Positions 34,761-44,124 are shown, numbered from the stretch's first letter. The stretch: DNA of 64,000 nucleotides from Virgibacillus salexigens (GCF_014905415.1 NZ_BNEO01000006.1:62001-126000); one strand, 5' to 3'. A program made the numbers and translations. Notes: a model not told the origin generated them from the letters alone.

Positions 34761-35588
34761 TCAGAGCGGACGAGCAACATACTGTTTCATTGTAGTAAAC
34801 AGGATAGACCATTGTAATTCCGTTAATAATCCAATTGGTGTCTCTTTATGAATTCCCAAGTTTCTTTTTAAATGCTTGATTTGAGGTGGAGTAAATATCG
34901 GTCGTAAAACCATTTGAAACTCCAATTCCGGTCGTCTTAATGCATATTCTGCGAGTCCATAAAAAGCTAAATAATCATTTGTAGAAAGAAACGATTCTTT
35001 TTTTCTAATTATCACCAGCATCGCAGAGTCCACGCTAGGCGGGGGAGAAAAATGGTATCTAGATATATCTTTATAATAGGAAATAGTAAACCACATACGC
35101 CAAATTAGTACATATGCATCCTTAATAAACTTAGAAGGAAATCGTTTTGCTGCACCTTTCTCTATGACGAGTACTCCCCTTTGAAAGGCACTTGATGGGT
35201 GGTTAAGGAGCAATTTCATAATCGGTGTTGTAATTGCATATGGAATACTAGAAACAACAATAAAGTTTTGACTTGGTAATTGAATTTTTAAAATGTCTTC
35301 ATGAATATTTTTCGTATTTGAACCATTCTTTGTTTTTTCCTTTAAAATAGATACAAATCTCTGATCATATTCGGCAGCGATTACTCTCCTAGCTTTTTTG
35401 CTTAAAATTGTTGTTAGAGCACCCTCCCCCGCTCCTAACTCCAGTACGCTATCTTCCTTACTTATATTCGCCTGTTTAACCATTTCATTAATGATAGGCT
35501 TATGATGAAGTAAATGCTGACCTAAATAATTTGGTGGTTCACCATTACTTAATTTTTTCCGGCCATATTTATGAATCCGCTTTGTCAT
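34761..35588 (-). CDS. erm: Erm-type 23S rRNA adenine-N6 methyltransferase (Erm(D)/Erm(34)-like)
   Basis: A 275-residue enzyme of the Erm family, which methylates A2058 of 23S rRNA and gives macrolide-lincosamide-streptogramin B resistance. Features: [10 protein letters not shown], AdoMet motif [20 protein letters not shown], and the late FTPPQIKHL. The catalytic motif reads S114-I-P-Y117, whereas NIPY is expected; activity could be lowered. An ErmD-type leader peptide, a terminator and a consensus promoter lie upstream. Overall similarity to Erm(D)/(34), intrinsic to Bacillus species, argues for a resident gene. Confidence 0.9.
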   Translation of the reverse strand: MTKRIHKYGRKKLSNGEPPNYLGQHLLHHKPIINEMVKQANISKEDSVLELGAGEGALTTILSKKARRVIAAEYDQRFVSILKEKTKNGSNTKNIHEDILKIQLPSQNFIVVSSIPYAITTPIMKLLLNHPSSAFQRGVLVIEKGAAKRFPSKFIKDAYVLIWRMWFTISYYKDISRYHFSPPPSVDSAMLVIIRKKESFLSTNDYLAFYGLAEYALRRPELEFQMVLRPIFTPPQIKHLKRNLGIHKETPIGLLTELQWSILFTTMKQYVARPL

Positions 35589-35605
35589 TTTCCTCTTCCT
35601 TTCTA

Positions 35606-35631
35606 AAAAATCACAGGCAACTGCCTGTGAT
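35606..35631 (-). terminator. attenuator terminator upstream of erm
   Basis: ATCACAGGCA and TGCCTGTGAT form a perfect 10-bp stem with a 2-base loop and then TTTTTT, ending 18 bases before the erm start. Erm(K)/(D) genes are known to use transcriptional attenuation. Confidence 0.85.
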
Positions 35632-35906
35632 CAGAGTAAAAAGGAAAAGAAGTACGTAAGACGTGACAATCATTTGGATGTCCCCAACCATACAACTTCG
35701 TTGAAATCAATGAACATCCATTCAAAGGTTCATTCAATCGATAAATTTGTTGTTTTTTTAAACGTACATACTTTAGAAACATAGAAAAAGAAAGGCAAAA
35801 CGAGTCACCTTTCAGTCAGCAGTACGATATAAATAAAATTATTAAAAAAAGACAGACTGATCCCGTTTACTCTGCATCAACAAACAGAGCCTCTGAACGT
35901 ATTTAA

Positions 35907-35951
35907 TTACTGGTTCAAAGCTGGGAAACGAAGTCTCATAAAATGTGTCAA
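35907..35951 (-). CDS. ErmD-type leader peptide
   Basis: A 14-residue peptide encoded from a TTG start: (M)THFMRLRFPALNQ. The ErmD leader as I recall it is MTHSMRLRFPTLNQ, so 12 of 14 residues agree, including the MRLR element where macrolide-bound ribosomes stall. GGAGG lies 11 bases upstream of the TTG. It is followed by 275 bases of foldable leader, the attenuator and erm. Confidence 0.88.
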   Translation of the reverse strand: MTHFMRLRFPALNQ

Positions 35952-35988
35952 TTTTTAATAATCCTCCTTTATTTGTCATCTAGTTGTC

Positions 35989-36017
35989 ATTATAAATAGC
36001 TTGATAGGAAAAGTCAA
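35989..36017 (-). promoter_or_regulatory. sigma-A promoter of the erm leader
   Basis: TTGACT (36017-36012), 17-base spacer, TATAAT (35994-35989) on the minus strand, about 38 bases upstream of the leader-peptide start. Confidence 0.8.
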
Positions 36018-36047
36018 AATCAAGTTTTGACCTCTACCCAGTAGATG

Positions 36048-36779
36048 CTACTGTTTCTCAGCAGCTACTAACAGAAACATTGGTCTTCTTATTTCATCTT
36101 CCATCCCCTGTTTATCTAGCATTCCTGAATGAGGCTTTGGTTCCGAGACCTTCGTTACTCGAAAGCCTGCTTTAATTAAATCATTCATATAGGTTGAAAT
36201 CGTTCGGTGATATTTCTCCACATTTTCTGTTAAAAACATTGTATGTCGTATGCCTTCGGTTTGATAATTATCGACCGGCCAATGCAAGCGATTTCCATCT
36301 GAATCATAATACCAATCCTGAGCAGATTGGGATGTGAAAATCGGATGCTCTACAGAAAAAACAAATGCTCCGCCACGCTTCAGCAATTGAAATACTTTAT
36401 AAAAAACAACATCGATTGTTTTCACATAATGAAATGCTAAGGAGCTTATTACGATATCAAACGAATCGGGTGCAAATTCGATATCTTCAATAGCTGTTCG
36501 CTTATAGGTAATCGAATGGTGTTTCGTTTCTTCGCGGGCACGTTCGAGCATCCGTTCAGAAATATCCACTCCTACCACTGCACGAGCTCCTTGTTCTTTA
36601 GCATAGCGGCAGTGCCATCCAAAACCGCATCCTAGATCAAGCACACGCTTTTCTCTCATATTTGGAAGCATCTGCTGAAAAACCGGCCACTCACCAGTAG
36701 CTTCTAATCCACCTATCGAACGTGGCATCTTCTTATATTCATTAAAAAATAGAACGTCATCATATTTATTCTGTTTCAT
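36048..36779 (-). CDS. class I SAM-dependent methyltransferase
   Basis: A 243-residue methyltransferase with AdoMet motif RVLDLGCGFGWHCRYA, followed by VVGVDIS and the FDIVISSLAFHYV region, resembling UbiE/ArsM-type small-molecule methyltransferases. GGGAGG precedes the ATG. It ends about 30 bases before the erm promoter and lies after thrZ on the same strand; no functional link to either is evident. Substrate unknown. Confidence 0.85.
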   Translation of the reverse strand: MKQNKYDDVLFFNEYKKMPRSIGGLEATGEWPVFQQMLPNMREKRVLDLGCGFGWHCRYAKEQGARAVVGVDISERMLERAREETKHHSITYKRTAIEDIEFAPDSFDIVISSLAFHYVKTIDVVFYKVFQLLKRGGAFVFSVEHPIFTSQSAQDWYYDSDGNRLHWPVDNYQTEGIRHTMFLTENVEKYHRTISTYMNDLIKAGFRVTKVSEPKPHSGMLDKQGMEDEIRRPMFLLVAAEKQ

Positions 36780-36806
36780 AACTTCTTCCTCCCTAATAAA
36801 TGACTA

Positions 36807-38720
36807 TCACAGTCTTTTCATCACCTTTTCACAAATATGATCTACAAAACGACCTAACTTCCAACTCGTGGATTGCTGTTCACTATAGTGCCGAACATTG
36901 ACGGTTCTATTCTCCATTTCTTTATCTCCAAGCACCAACATAAACGGAATCTTTTTCAGCTGCGCTTCTCTAATTTTATACCCTAATTTTTCATTTCGAT
37001 TATCTATTCCCACCCTTATTCCTAATGCTTCTAGTCTAGCTTGAATATAGAAGCAATACTCTAGATGTACCTCTGAAATAGGAAGTATTTGCGCCTGCAC
37101 TGGGGCTAGCCATACAGGAAATGCTCCCGCGAAGTGTTCAATCAAAATCCCTAAAAACCGATCAATAGAACCAAAAATAGCGCGATGAATAACAACGGGA
37201 CGTATCTTTTCATTATTTTCATTAACATAAGATAAATCGAATTTATTTGGCATTTGAAAGTCCAACTGAATTGTCGCACATTGGTGACTTCGATTTAAAG
37301 CATCTTTAATATGGAAATCGATTTTTGGCCCATAAAAAGCCCCATCGCCAGTGTTAAGCTGGTAATTTATATTCAAATCCTTCAGTACATGAATTAATGC
37401 TTTTTCAGCTATTTCCCAAAGATGATCCTCTCCTAGAGAATGGTCTGGCCGGGTAGATAGTTCTACAGTATAAGAAAAACCAAGGGTATTATAAACTTGA
37501 TCTATTAGGTGAAACACCTGCTTGATCTCGTCTTCTATTTGATCTTCCCGCACAAAAATATGAGCATCATCCTGACAAAAAGAACGTACACGAAACAGCC
37601 CATTCAAAGCTCCACTAGATTCATGGCGATGTACTTGACCAAATTCAGCCATTCTAAGTGGTAGATCACGATAAGAATAAAGACTATTTTTAAACACTAA
37701 CATATGTCCTGGGCAGTTCATTGGTTTCATCGCAAAACTTATACCATCTACTTCCGAGAAATACATATTTTCATGATAATGGTCCCAATGTCCAGTTTCT
37801 TCCCAAAGACGTTGATTCATAATTAGCGGTGTGCGTACCTCTTTATAACCTGCCTTATCTTGTAATTCTCGTAAAAATGTCTCTAACTCATTTCGAATAA
37901 TTTGGCCATTTGGCAAATAAAACGGCATCCCGGGTGCCTCTTCTGAAAACATGAAGAGCTCTAGTTGCTTCCCTAGCTTCCGATGATCCCGTTTACTTGC
38001 TTCTTCTAAGAAAAGAAGATGGCTCTCTAACTCGGAACGCTTATGAAAGGCAGTACCGTATACACGTTGGAGAACCTGATTTTGATTATCTCCGCGCCAA
38101 TAGGCACCTGAAATATGCGTCAATTTAAAAGCCTTAATGAACCCAGTATGTGGTAACTGGGGACCATGAGAAACATCAATGAATTCTCCTTGCTTATACA
38201 GTGTTATTTCTCCATCTTTCGGAAGCTCTTGTATTTCTTCTAGCTTATATAATTCTCCCCTCTCTTTGAACAATTGAACAGCTTCTTCATAGGATAAAAC
38301 CTTGCGTTTAAATTCTAGCTTTTCTTGAATAATGTTTTCCATTTCGGCTTCAATCTTTTTTAATTCATCTAAAGGAATGCTCTGATGAATCTGAAAATCA
38401 TAATAATATCCATTGTCTAAGACAGAACCAGTTCCTAATTTAACATTGAAATAACACCTTTTCACCGCTTGCGCTAAAACGAGTACTGTAGAACGCCTCA
38501 ATACCTCTAATGCTTCCTCAGAATTGGTTGTAAGAAGAGATACAGATGCATCTCTCTCAATACGATAACTTAGATCAACTAATTTGCCATCAACTTTTCC
38601 TACCACTGTTTTTTTTCGTAAACTTTGACTAATGGACGATGCAATTTCTGATAACTGTATACCTTTTTCATATTTCTTCTCTTTTCCATCGGGAAATTGA
38701 ATGTGAACGAATTTCTCCAT
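36807..38720 (-). CDS. thrZ: threonyl-tRNA synthetase, ThrZ-type second copy
   Basis: Charges tRNA-Thr. The 637-residue protein has the N-terminal TGS and editing domains (DNGYYYDFQ and HxxxD-type residues), the class II catalytic core with MNCPGHMLVFK (motif 2 region) and RPVVIHRAIFGSIDRFLG (motif 3), then the anticodon-binding domain. Two tandem T-box leaders upstream mark it as the starvation-inducible ThrZ type, as in B. subtilis; the housekeeping thrS would be elsewhere. Upstream CTCCTTT-complementary ribosome site fits the ATG at 38720. Confidence 0.92.
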   Translation of the reverse strand: MEKFVHIQFPDGKEKKYEKGIQLSEIASSISQSLRKKTVVGKVDGKLVDLSYRIERDASVSLLTTNSEEALEVLRRSTVLVLAQAVKRCYFNVKLGTGSVLDNGYYYDFQIHQSIPLDELKKIEAEMENIIQEKLEFKRKVLSYEEAVQLFKERGELYKLEEIQELPKDGEITLYKQGEFIDVSHGPQLPHTGFIKAFKLTHISGAYWRGDNQNQVLQRVYGTAFHKRSELESHLLFLEEASKRDHRKLGKQLELFMFSEEAPGMPFYLPNGQIIRNELETFLRELQDKAGYKEVRTPLIMNQRLWEETGHWDHYHENMYFSEVDGISFAMKPMNCPGHMLVFKNSLYSYRDLPLRMAEFGQVHRHESSGALNGLFRVRSFCQDDAHIFVREDQIEDEIKQVFHLIDQVYNTLGFSYTVELSTRPDHSLGEDHLWEIAEKALIHVLKDLNINYQLNTGDGAFYGPKIDFHIKDALNRSHQCATIQLDFQMPNKFDLSYVNENNEKIRPVVIHRAIFGSIDRFLGILIEHFAGAFPVWLAPVQAQILPISEVHLEYCFYIQARLEALGIRVGIDNRNEKLGYKIREAQLKKIPFMLVLGDKEMENRTVNVRHYSEQQSTSWKLGRFVDHICEKVMKRL

Positions 38721-38752
38721 TTTATTCGTCCTCCTTTATAAAATAATTTAAT

Positions 38753-39000
38753 AAAAAACACACCCATCCTTAAAACAAAGGACGAGTGCGTAACCCGTGG
38801 TTCCACCTAATTTTCCAATAAAACTTAAATTGGCTTTATATGCCTTAACGCAGCTAACGGTAATTGGATACTATGGTTCCCCAATACAGCTTCCGAGGTG
38901 GTAAATGATTATCTTTCGTTAGGAAGTTCCCAGCATCTCTTCCCTCTCTAGTAACGAGTGACAATCATCCATGTCCCCTTCCTTGCATTTCTTGATATAA
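38753..39000 (-). promoter_or_regulatory. T-box riboswitch, proximal copy
   Basis: The minus strand carries the T-box AGGTGGAACCACGGG (38808-38794), then a terminator (38788-38753) made of CACTCGTCCTT and AAGGATGGGTG with a U-run. A Stem I region with GAGAGGGAAGAG and the specifier TTACCACC (38904-38897, Thr codon ACC) precedes it. Controls thrZ by sensing uncharged tRNA-Thr. Confidence 0.9.
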
Positions 39001-39014
39001 ACTTTTGTAGTATT

Positions 39015-39262
39015 AAAAAAACACATGCATCCCAAAACAAGGGACGAATGTGTTGATCCGTGGTTCCACCCATTTTCCCAACCGACAAGCTATGCCGATT
39101 GACTTATGGTCCTTTAACGCAGGCTTTACGATAATGGTTACTTGATTTCTCCAATACTGCTCACAAGGTGGTAAGTTACTTTGCTAGGATAGGAAGTTTC
39201 CAGCATCCTCCCCTCTCTGCTAACCATCAAAAGTAACCCATGTCCTGTTCATCACTTCTTTA
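39015..39262 (-). promoter_or_regulatory. T-box riboswitch, distal copy
   Basis: A second complete T-box unit: GGGTGGAACCACGG (39072-39058), terminator ACACATTCGTCCC/GGGATGCATGTGT with a long U-run (39053-39015), and specifier TTACCACC (39174-39167). It is in tandem with the proximal unit, so two tRNA-Thr readings must succeed before thrZ is transcribed. Confidence 0.9.
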
Positions 39263-39462
39263 ACGTTTTTATTTTTATATATCCTACACTATTCGTCCAT
39301 AAAAAACAAGGGTGATTTATACAATACCGCAGAAAATTTTTAAAACAACTAACAAGTATTAGATTACTTGCATAAACTTACATTGATGTAAAAACAGAAA
39401 GCTGTTTAGTTAGGTGTCCCAACATGAAACCAACTGATAGCAACTTGCAAAGGAGAAAGAGA

Positions 39463-39918
39463 ATGAAAAAGATCGGTTTATTTATTGCCTGCTTATTCCT
39501 GATTACTTGTATTGGGTGTATGAAATCTGATGAATCCAAAGTGGAGGACCTTGTCACAAATTATTACCAAGGGTTGAAGGAAGGCAACTATGAAGCATCA
39601 TTACAATTATTAGGAGAAGAATATCTTGATTTTATTGGAATGACAAAAAGAGAGGTTATTGACGAGTTTGAATTCGCTGAGAAACAAGGGAATAGCGTTT
39701 CAGAAATAGCCGTCGTTTCCGTTAAAGCATTAGATAAAGCTAGCTTAAGTGAAGAAATTCCGCTTCCTTTACAAGAACGAATAACAGATAGTGAACACTA
39801 TCTGGTTAAAGTCAATGCAACAAGAGAAGGTGGCGCGGAATTTTTGGATTATGTACTTCTCGCCTTGATAGATGGAGAATGGCAAATTCGTGGCATTGCA
39901 AGTACAATAATAAATTAA
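39463..39918 (+). CDS. predicted lipoprotein with NTF2-like fold
   Basis: A 151-residue lipoprotein: signal peptide with lipobox ITCIGC, then a domain starting VEDLVTNYYQGLKEGNYEASLQLL, typical of DUF4878/NTF2-like cone-fold lipoproteins. The start is ATG at 39463 with AAAGGAG upstream; an earlier ATG at 39424 lacks a ribosome site. Function unknown. Confidence 0.75.
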   Translation: MKKIGLFIACLFLITCIGCMKSDESKVEDLVTNYYQGLKEGNYEASLQLLGEEYLDFIGMTKREVIDEFEFAEKQGNSVSEIAVVSVKALDKASLSEEIPLPLQERITDSEHYLVKVNATREGGAEFLDYVLLALIDGEWQIRGIASTIIN

Positions 39919-40018
39919 ACAACATAATGGTCTTTCTCCATTCTAAATATAAGTAAAGTACGTTTAGCCTTTTTGTATAAAAGGACTGTATACCATTTAA
40001 CAAAAGGAGGAAGACCAT

Positions 40019-40725
40019 TTGAATCCACCAATTGGAATAACAATCCGTAATCTGATCTTTCTTATTCTTACACTTAGTATTAATTATTCAGTCGGCTCAA
40101 ATGTAGGACGTATCGCTGATCAGCAGGATACACTTATTCAACCAGCTGGCTACGCTTTTTCCATTTGGGGAATCATTTATATATGATTGGTTATATGGGT
40201 AATTAAAGGATTCTTTGCTAAACCTGATAATCAACCTCTTTATCATTCGATGAAAACCCTCTTTCCTGTTAACCTTTTGTTAAATGCAGCATGGATTCTT
40301 ACGTTGAGTATATATTCCTTTCTACTATCATTATATTCCTATTATTATTTTCGCTTATTCAGATGTATCAACGAGTAACCTCTAATCCGAATAGCACCTT
40401 TCTTGATTACGCGCCTTTTGCTATTTACTTTGGTTGGGTTTCTTTAGCAAGTATTGTTAACTTATTTACATACTTGGTACGTAACAATCTCTGGCCTATT
40501 TTAAGGATAAGTGAATTAGGATGGACAATCCTTACATTAATTATCGTAAGTATAATCACTCTTCTAGTTACAGTTCGTAAATCTGATTTCTTATACCCGC
40601 TTGTGTTTATATGGACCTTTATTGCTATTTATGTCAAAGCTCCGTATGAGTTGCTGCAGTGGGTGTTAGTCGCTTGCAGTATACTGGTTGGCATCGGCAT
40701 ATTGATTGCAGCTAAAACGAAATGA
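40019..40725 (+). pseudogene. TspO/tryptophan-rich sensory-protein-like gene, disrupted
   Basis: Starts with TTG after AAAGGAGG and encodes a multi-helix membrane protein with the family motif PAGYAFSIWGIIYI. A TGA at 40184 replaces the expected TGG (Trp) of IYIW. The frame continues (LVIWVIKGFF...LLNAAWILT) and then shifts near 40300 into another frame reading EYIFLSTI and later FAIYFGWVSLASI, ending at 40725. Two independent lesions indicate a pseudogene, not a sequencing slip, though read errors could be checked. Confidence 0.82.
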
Positions 40726-40762
40726 AGTAAACCGAGACGATAATGTCGCGGTTTTGTTTACA

Positions 40763-41617
40763 TTAAAATAGATCCAATTGTTTTGGAGATAGTCCCTTGT
40801 ACTCTATTCCAAGCAATTCCTGCAATTCTTTTGCGTTTCCTGCAGCATCTCCACCAGAATTATTATTAAATACAATAATGATATCTTTTGAATTCTTACT
40901 AAGCTCGGTAATTCGCTGTTTCCATTCCAATAATTCTTGTTGATTATATTTATATAAATAACGAACATCCCGCCAGTTGGTTTCAGCGCTGCTTGGTTTG
41001 TTCCAACCGTGTATATTGCGGCCATGCATTCGAATAAGTGTCTTCGAGGAGTTAGTGGCAACTGGTACACATGGGACTGATCCATTACCAGCCTGCGGTT
41101 CATCAGCTATGGAGTGAATCCAGCCTTCTTCTTTCATAAATGATAATGTACTATTTCGGAAGCGCTCATGAAACCAAGATTGATTTCTGAATTCTAAGGC
41201 AACTGGTATATTTCCCATCATTTGTTTACAATAACGAAGGTACGTGACATTGTCTTTATTGCATTCAAACCAAGGCGGGAATTGAAATAAGACCATTGCT
41301 AATTTATTAACACGTTGATATGGTGCCAAAGAATCTTTAAACGCTTGGAACATCTCCTGCTTTGTCTCAAACGGGTCTTCTTCTCCCCTCTGATGTCCTG
41401 TCATACCTTGATATGCCTTGACAACAAATCGAAAGTTCTCTGGTGTCTCACGTACCCATTTTTCTGCGTTACGTACAGGCTGAACTGCATAAAAAGAAGC
41501 ATCTACTTCAACTACAAGAAAATGGCTGCTGTATTCTGAAAGTTTATCTTTTGATTTCAATTGATCAGGGTAGAGTGAATAATGATCCCCCCAACCAGTC
41601 AATCCTATGTAAATCAT
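40763..41617 (-). CDS. DUF72 family protein (YunF-like)
   Basis: A 284-residue TIM-barrel-like DUF72 protein. Typical segments are IYIGLTGWGDHYSLYP at the start, DASFYAVQ, LEFRNQSWF and VFNNNSGGDAAGNA near the end. Biochemical function unknown. The start is ATG at 41617 with GGAGGG upstream; the frame extends 66 bases further without a better site. Confidence 0.88.
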   Translation of the reverse strand: MIYIGLTGWGDHYSLYPDQLKSKDKLSEYSSHFLVVEVDASFYAVQPVRNAEKWVRETPENFRFVVKAYQGMTGHQRGEEDPFETKQEMFQAFKDSLAPYQRVNKLAMVLFQFPPWFECNKDNVTYLRYCKQMMGNIPVALEFRNQSWFHERFRNSTLSFMKEEGWIHSIADEPQAGNGSVPCVPVATNSSKTLIRMHGRNIHGWNKPSSAETNWRDVRYLYKYNQQELLEWKQRITELSKNSKDIIIVFNNNSGGDAAGNAKELQELLGIEYKGLSPKQLDLF

Positions 41618-41762
41618 TATGAACCCTCCTGCCAATATAATAGCACAAGAGGAATTGCAAAATGAATAACAAAAATTCAGCAAGAGCTATACCTTTGCCA
41701 CTGCATATTCCTCATTAAAATGGAAAAACTAGGCTTTACTAATATGGAAAGGAGCTTGTGCC

Positions 41763-41948
41763 ATGAACCAACTAACACAAACAGAGTTGGAAAACCTAAG
41801 AAAGATGATTGGTGAGCATGGGATGATCGCTAATAAATTAGAGACTTATGCTGAATCTGCAATGGATCCAGAATTGAAGTCCATTCTGCTGAGAGATGCG
41901 CAATCTGCTAGACAGGCACAACAGCAGTTATTACCATTTTTACAATAG
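41763..41948 (+). CDS. small CotF-like protein (N-terminal type)
   Basis: A 61-residue helical protein (ELENLRKMIGEHGMIANKLE) of the coat-F/spore-coat type, separated by 11 bases from a second small coat-F-like gene. Together they resemble the two halves of B. subtilis CotF. AAAGGAG is upstream. Expected role in the spore coat; expression in sporulation is inferred. Confidence 0.72.
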   Translation: MNQLTQTELENLRKMIGEHGMIANKLETYAESAMDPELKSILLRDAQSARQAQQQLLPFLQ

Positions 41949-41959
41949 GAGGAAGATAG

Positions 41960-42214
41960 ATGTTACAAGATAAGGATATTGTCAACGATTACTTAAATGG
42001 CTTAAATGCAAGTTTAAAAAGCTATGCTGGTTACATTAGTGAAGCAAACAATCCGGGACTACGACAAACCCTAATTAATTTAAGAAATGGCGATGAGTCA
42101 AGACAACGAACTGTATACAGCTATGCAACACAACACGGGTTTTATAAGCCGCCACAAGCGGCAACACAACAAGAAATCCAGCAGGTTCAATCAGAACTAT
42201 CTGCTGGTCAATAA
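41960..42214 (+). CDS. CotF-like spore coat protein
   Basis: An 84-residue protein: DKDIVNDYLNGLNASLKSYA, then EANNPGLRQTLINLRNGDE and the HGFYKPPQAA segment, which is characteristic of CotF C-terminal domains. GGAGGAAGATAG precedes the ATG. Forms a two-gene unit with the preceding small protein. Confidence 0.82.
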   Translation: MLQDKDIVNDYLNGLNASLKSYAGYISEANNPGLRQTLINLRNGDESRQRTVYSYATQHGFYKPPQAATQQEIQQVQSELSAGQ

Positions 42215-42300
42215 TCAGTTGGAGTATCGAATAATCCATTGATTTTCGATGCTCCGTCTCTACATTTATTCGATCTCCAAATGGCTCATTTAATCGTTAT

Positions 42301-43227
42301 TTAAGGTAAAGTAATGGTAGGTTCCATTACGGTCAGCCTATTATTCACTGTATCCAAATTTGCCGTTGCACCAATTGGAATCGCCGCTTTATATATACCA
42401 TGAGCAGTAGCAACATTCGTCATTAACGGTTTACCTAATGGCACCACAAAGTTATTAATAAAGTCCTCATATGTTACCCCATAGGCTGTTGGACAATTTG
42501 TACATTCTCCTAATACAATGCCAATACAATCATCGAACTTACCAGCTAACTTTAGTGCATTCATGTACCGATAAACAGTATTTATCGGTTCATGCGTCTC
42601 CTCAAGTAGTAGTATTTTACCTGTTGTATCAATTTCATAAGGGGTTCCAAGCGTATCGACAAAAGAGGTGAGATTCCCACCAACAATTGGGCCTGTAACA
42701 TTTCCGCTTACCCTGCTTACTTGCGGCAACTGGGGAGGATTTTGAATTTGTCTTTGAGGAGACCAAAGTGATGTTGCATTGAAAAATTGATCATAATTGT
42801 AACTCGGCGTACTCAAAGAAAAATCAATAAGCATAAGACTTTGTAATGTGATTAAATTGCTATTCTGTGCTAATACATTTAATAAAACAGTAATATCACT
42901 ATATCCACTAATTAATTTTGGATGATCCTCAATAAACGAATAATCGAGAAATGGAAGTATCCCCGCAACTCCTACGCCACCTCTAGTAGGCAATATCAAT
43001 TTCACTTGTTCATCGGAAAACATATCCATAAGATCCATGGCACGTTCTTCGTCCGTACCTGCAAGGAAGCCATTCTCTGCATAAACTTGTTGTCCTAATA
43101 CGACTTGAAAGCCGAAGTTTTGTAAGGTATTTATTCGATCATTAATGATATTTGCAGCTAAAGGACTACCTAAAGTTACAATGCCGATCGTATCGCCTTG
43201 TTGCAAAATGGGTGGCTTAATTGCCAT
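42301..43227 (-). CDS. S66-family LD-carboxypeptidase
   Basis: A 308-residue serine peptidase of the LdcA/MccF family, which cleaves L-D peptide bonds in muropeptides or inactivates microcin C-like compounds. The nucleophile is Ser110 in ISGYSDIT; GGVGVAG precedes it. Glu in LLLEET and the late NVATAHG histidine complete the Ser-Glu-His triad. No signal peptide, so cytoplasmic recycling is likely. GGAGG precedes the ATG. Confidence 0.88.
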   Translation of the reverse strand: MAIKPPILQQGDTIGIVTLGSPLAANIINDRINTLQNFGFQVVLGQQVYAENGFLAGTDEERAMDLMDMFSDEQVKLILPTRGGVGVAGILPFLDYSFIEDHPKLISGYSDITVLLNVLAQNSNLITLQSLMLIDFSLSTPSYNYDQFFNATSLWSPQRQIQNPPQLPQVSRVSGNVTGPIVGGNLTSFVDTLGTPYEIDTTGKILLLEETHEPINTVYRYMNALKLAGKFDDCIGIVLGECTNCPTAYGVTYEDFINNFVVPLGKPLMTNVATAHGIYKAAIPIGATANLDTVNNRLTVMEPTITLP

Positions 43228-43470
43228 TATGGAACCTCCTCACAAATAATCTCTCTTTCATCTTATTCGTGGGCGATTAATTTGTTACTTAAGAGCAATT
43301 GCTCAAGTAGGCGCTACTAACCGTCACAAGGGCATATGTGCGACAAAGTCTCTTTATCGTAATGAGATAAGGGATGCTTCACTAGGCGCTGTTCGCTAAG
43401 CAGGATGCAGCTAGATACTTGGTTAATTAGCCACTGTCGTAAATTTTATTATTTGTGAGAAAATAAAAAG

Positions 43471-43494
43471 AGACTCCCGATCAGACGAGAGTCT
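43471..43494 (-). terminator. terminator of the amidase remnant
   Basis: AGACTC and GAGTCT pair with a further CG/CG inside; on the minus strand TTTTTATTTT follows. It lies just past the ancestral amidase stop, in a 275-base gap otherwise without recognisable features. Confidence 0.6.
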
Positions 43495-43501
43495 GCACTG
43501 C

Positions 43502-44124
43502 TTAGAAATTACTTTCAAGCTTGGGAGCTATTCGATGCATTGTAGCTTGTTCATAAGCGTATGCCACCAACTAATTCTGCCTCACTCCACATTTTCCCCA
43601 AAAAGCCAAAGCAAAGGGTGAACCATTGTATAATAGCCAGCCGGCACTGTAATTAATGGAAGGCCGCTAATGTTGATTTCCGGGATTGTTGTTGATGCTA
43701 CCTGTTCTGCTTTAATACCAGGAATAGCTTCCGACATTTGCGGATAAACAAAACCATCTAATCCCACCTTATTTAACACCATGTTTATCATGTGAAGTAG
43801 TTTTTCTTTTATTTCTTGAAATTGCGTTAAGTTTAGAAGTGAGCATGGTGTACGTTAGCTGCTTCTTCATTTACAAAATCATGAACCGTCCCCAGTGGTC
43901 CATCGACCGAAGGAATAATCCCACTACGATGAAAGACATTGGCCATGGTTAGTGTTTCATCGTCCGGATTCAAATGTTTTATGTATTGTTCCAAGTCATA
44001 GAAAAAAGTTTCCATTCCTTGAAATGGGTGAACCTTCTTCATACCATAGCATTAATTGTTCCACCGTCACTTCTTCCAAAAGACTACTATTTGCAATGGA
44101 TGAGAAGACTGTACTATCCTTCAA
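43502..44124 (-). pseudogene. amidase-signature family gene, degraded
   Basis: Starting from TTG after AAAGGAG the minus strand reads LLEEVTVEQLMLWYEEG (amidase N-terminus), then after a stop and frame change FFYDLEQYIKHLN, then FVYPQMSEAIPG and ISGLPLITVPAGYY, GSPFALAF, GKMWSEAEL and AYEQATMHRIAPK in various frames. The central catalytic Lys-Ser-Ser region is missing. Several frameshifts and a large deletion make it a clear pseudogene. Its two longest open pieces should not be annotated as small proteins. Confidence 0.82.

Noticed and set aside
43582-44042. Two 69-residue open frames as separate small genes
   Set aside because: Both are pieces of one decayed amidase gene, with matching segments continuing in other frames around them.
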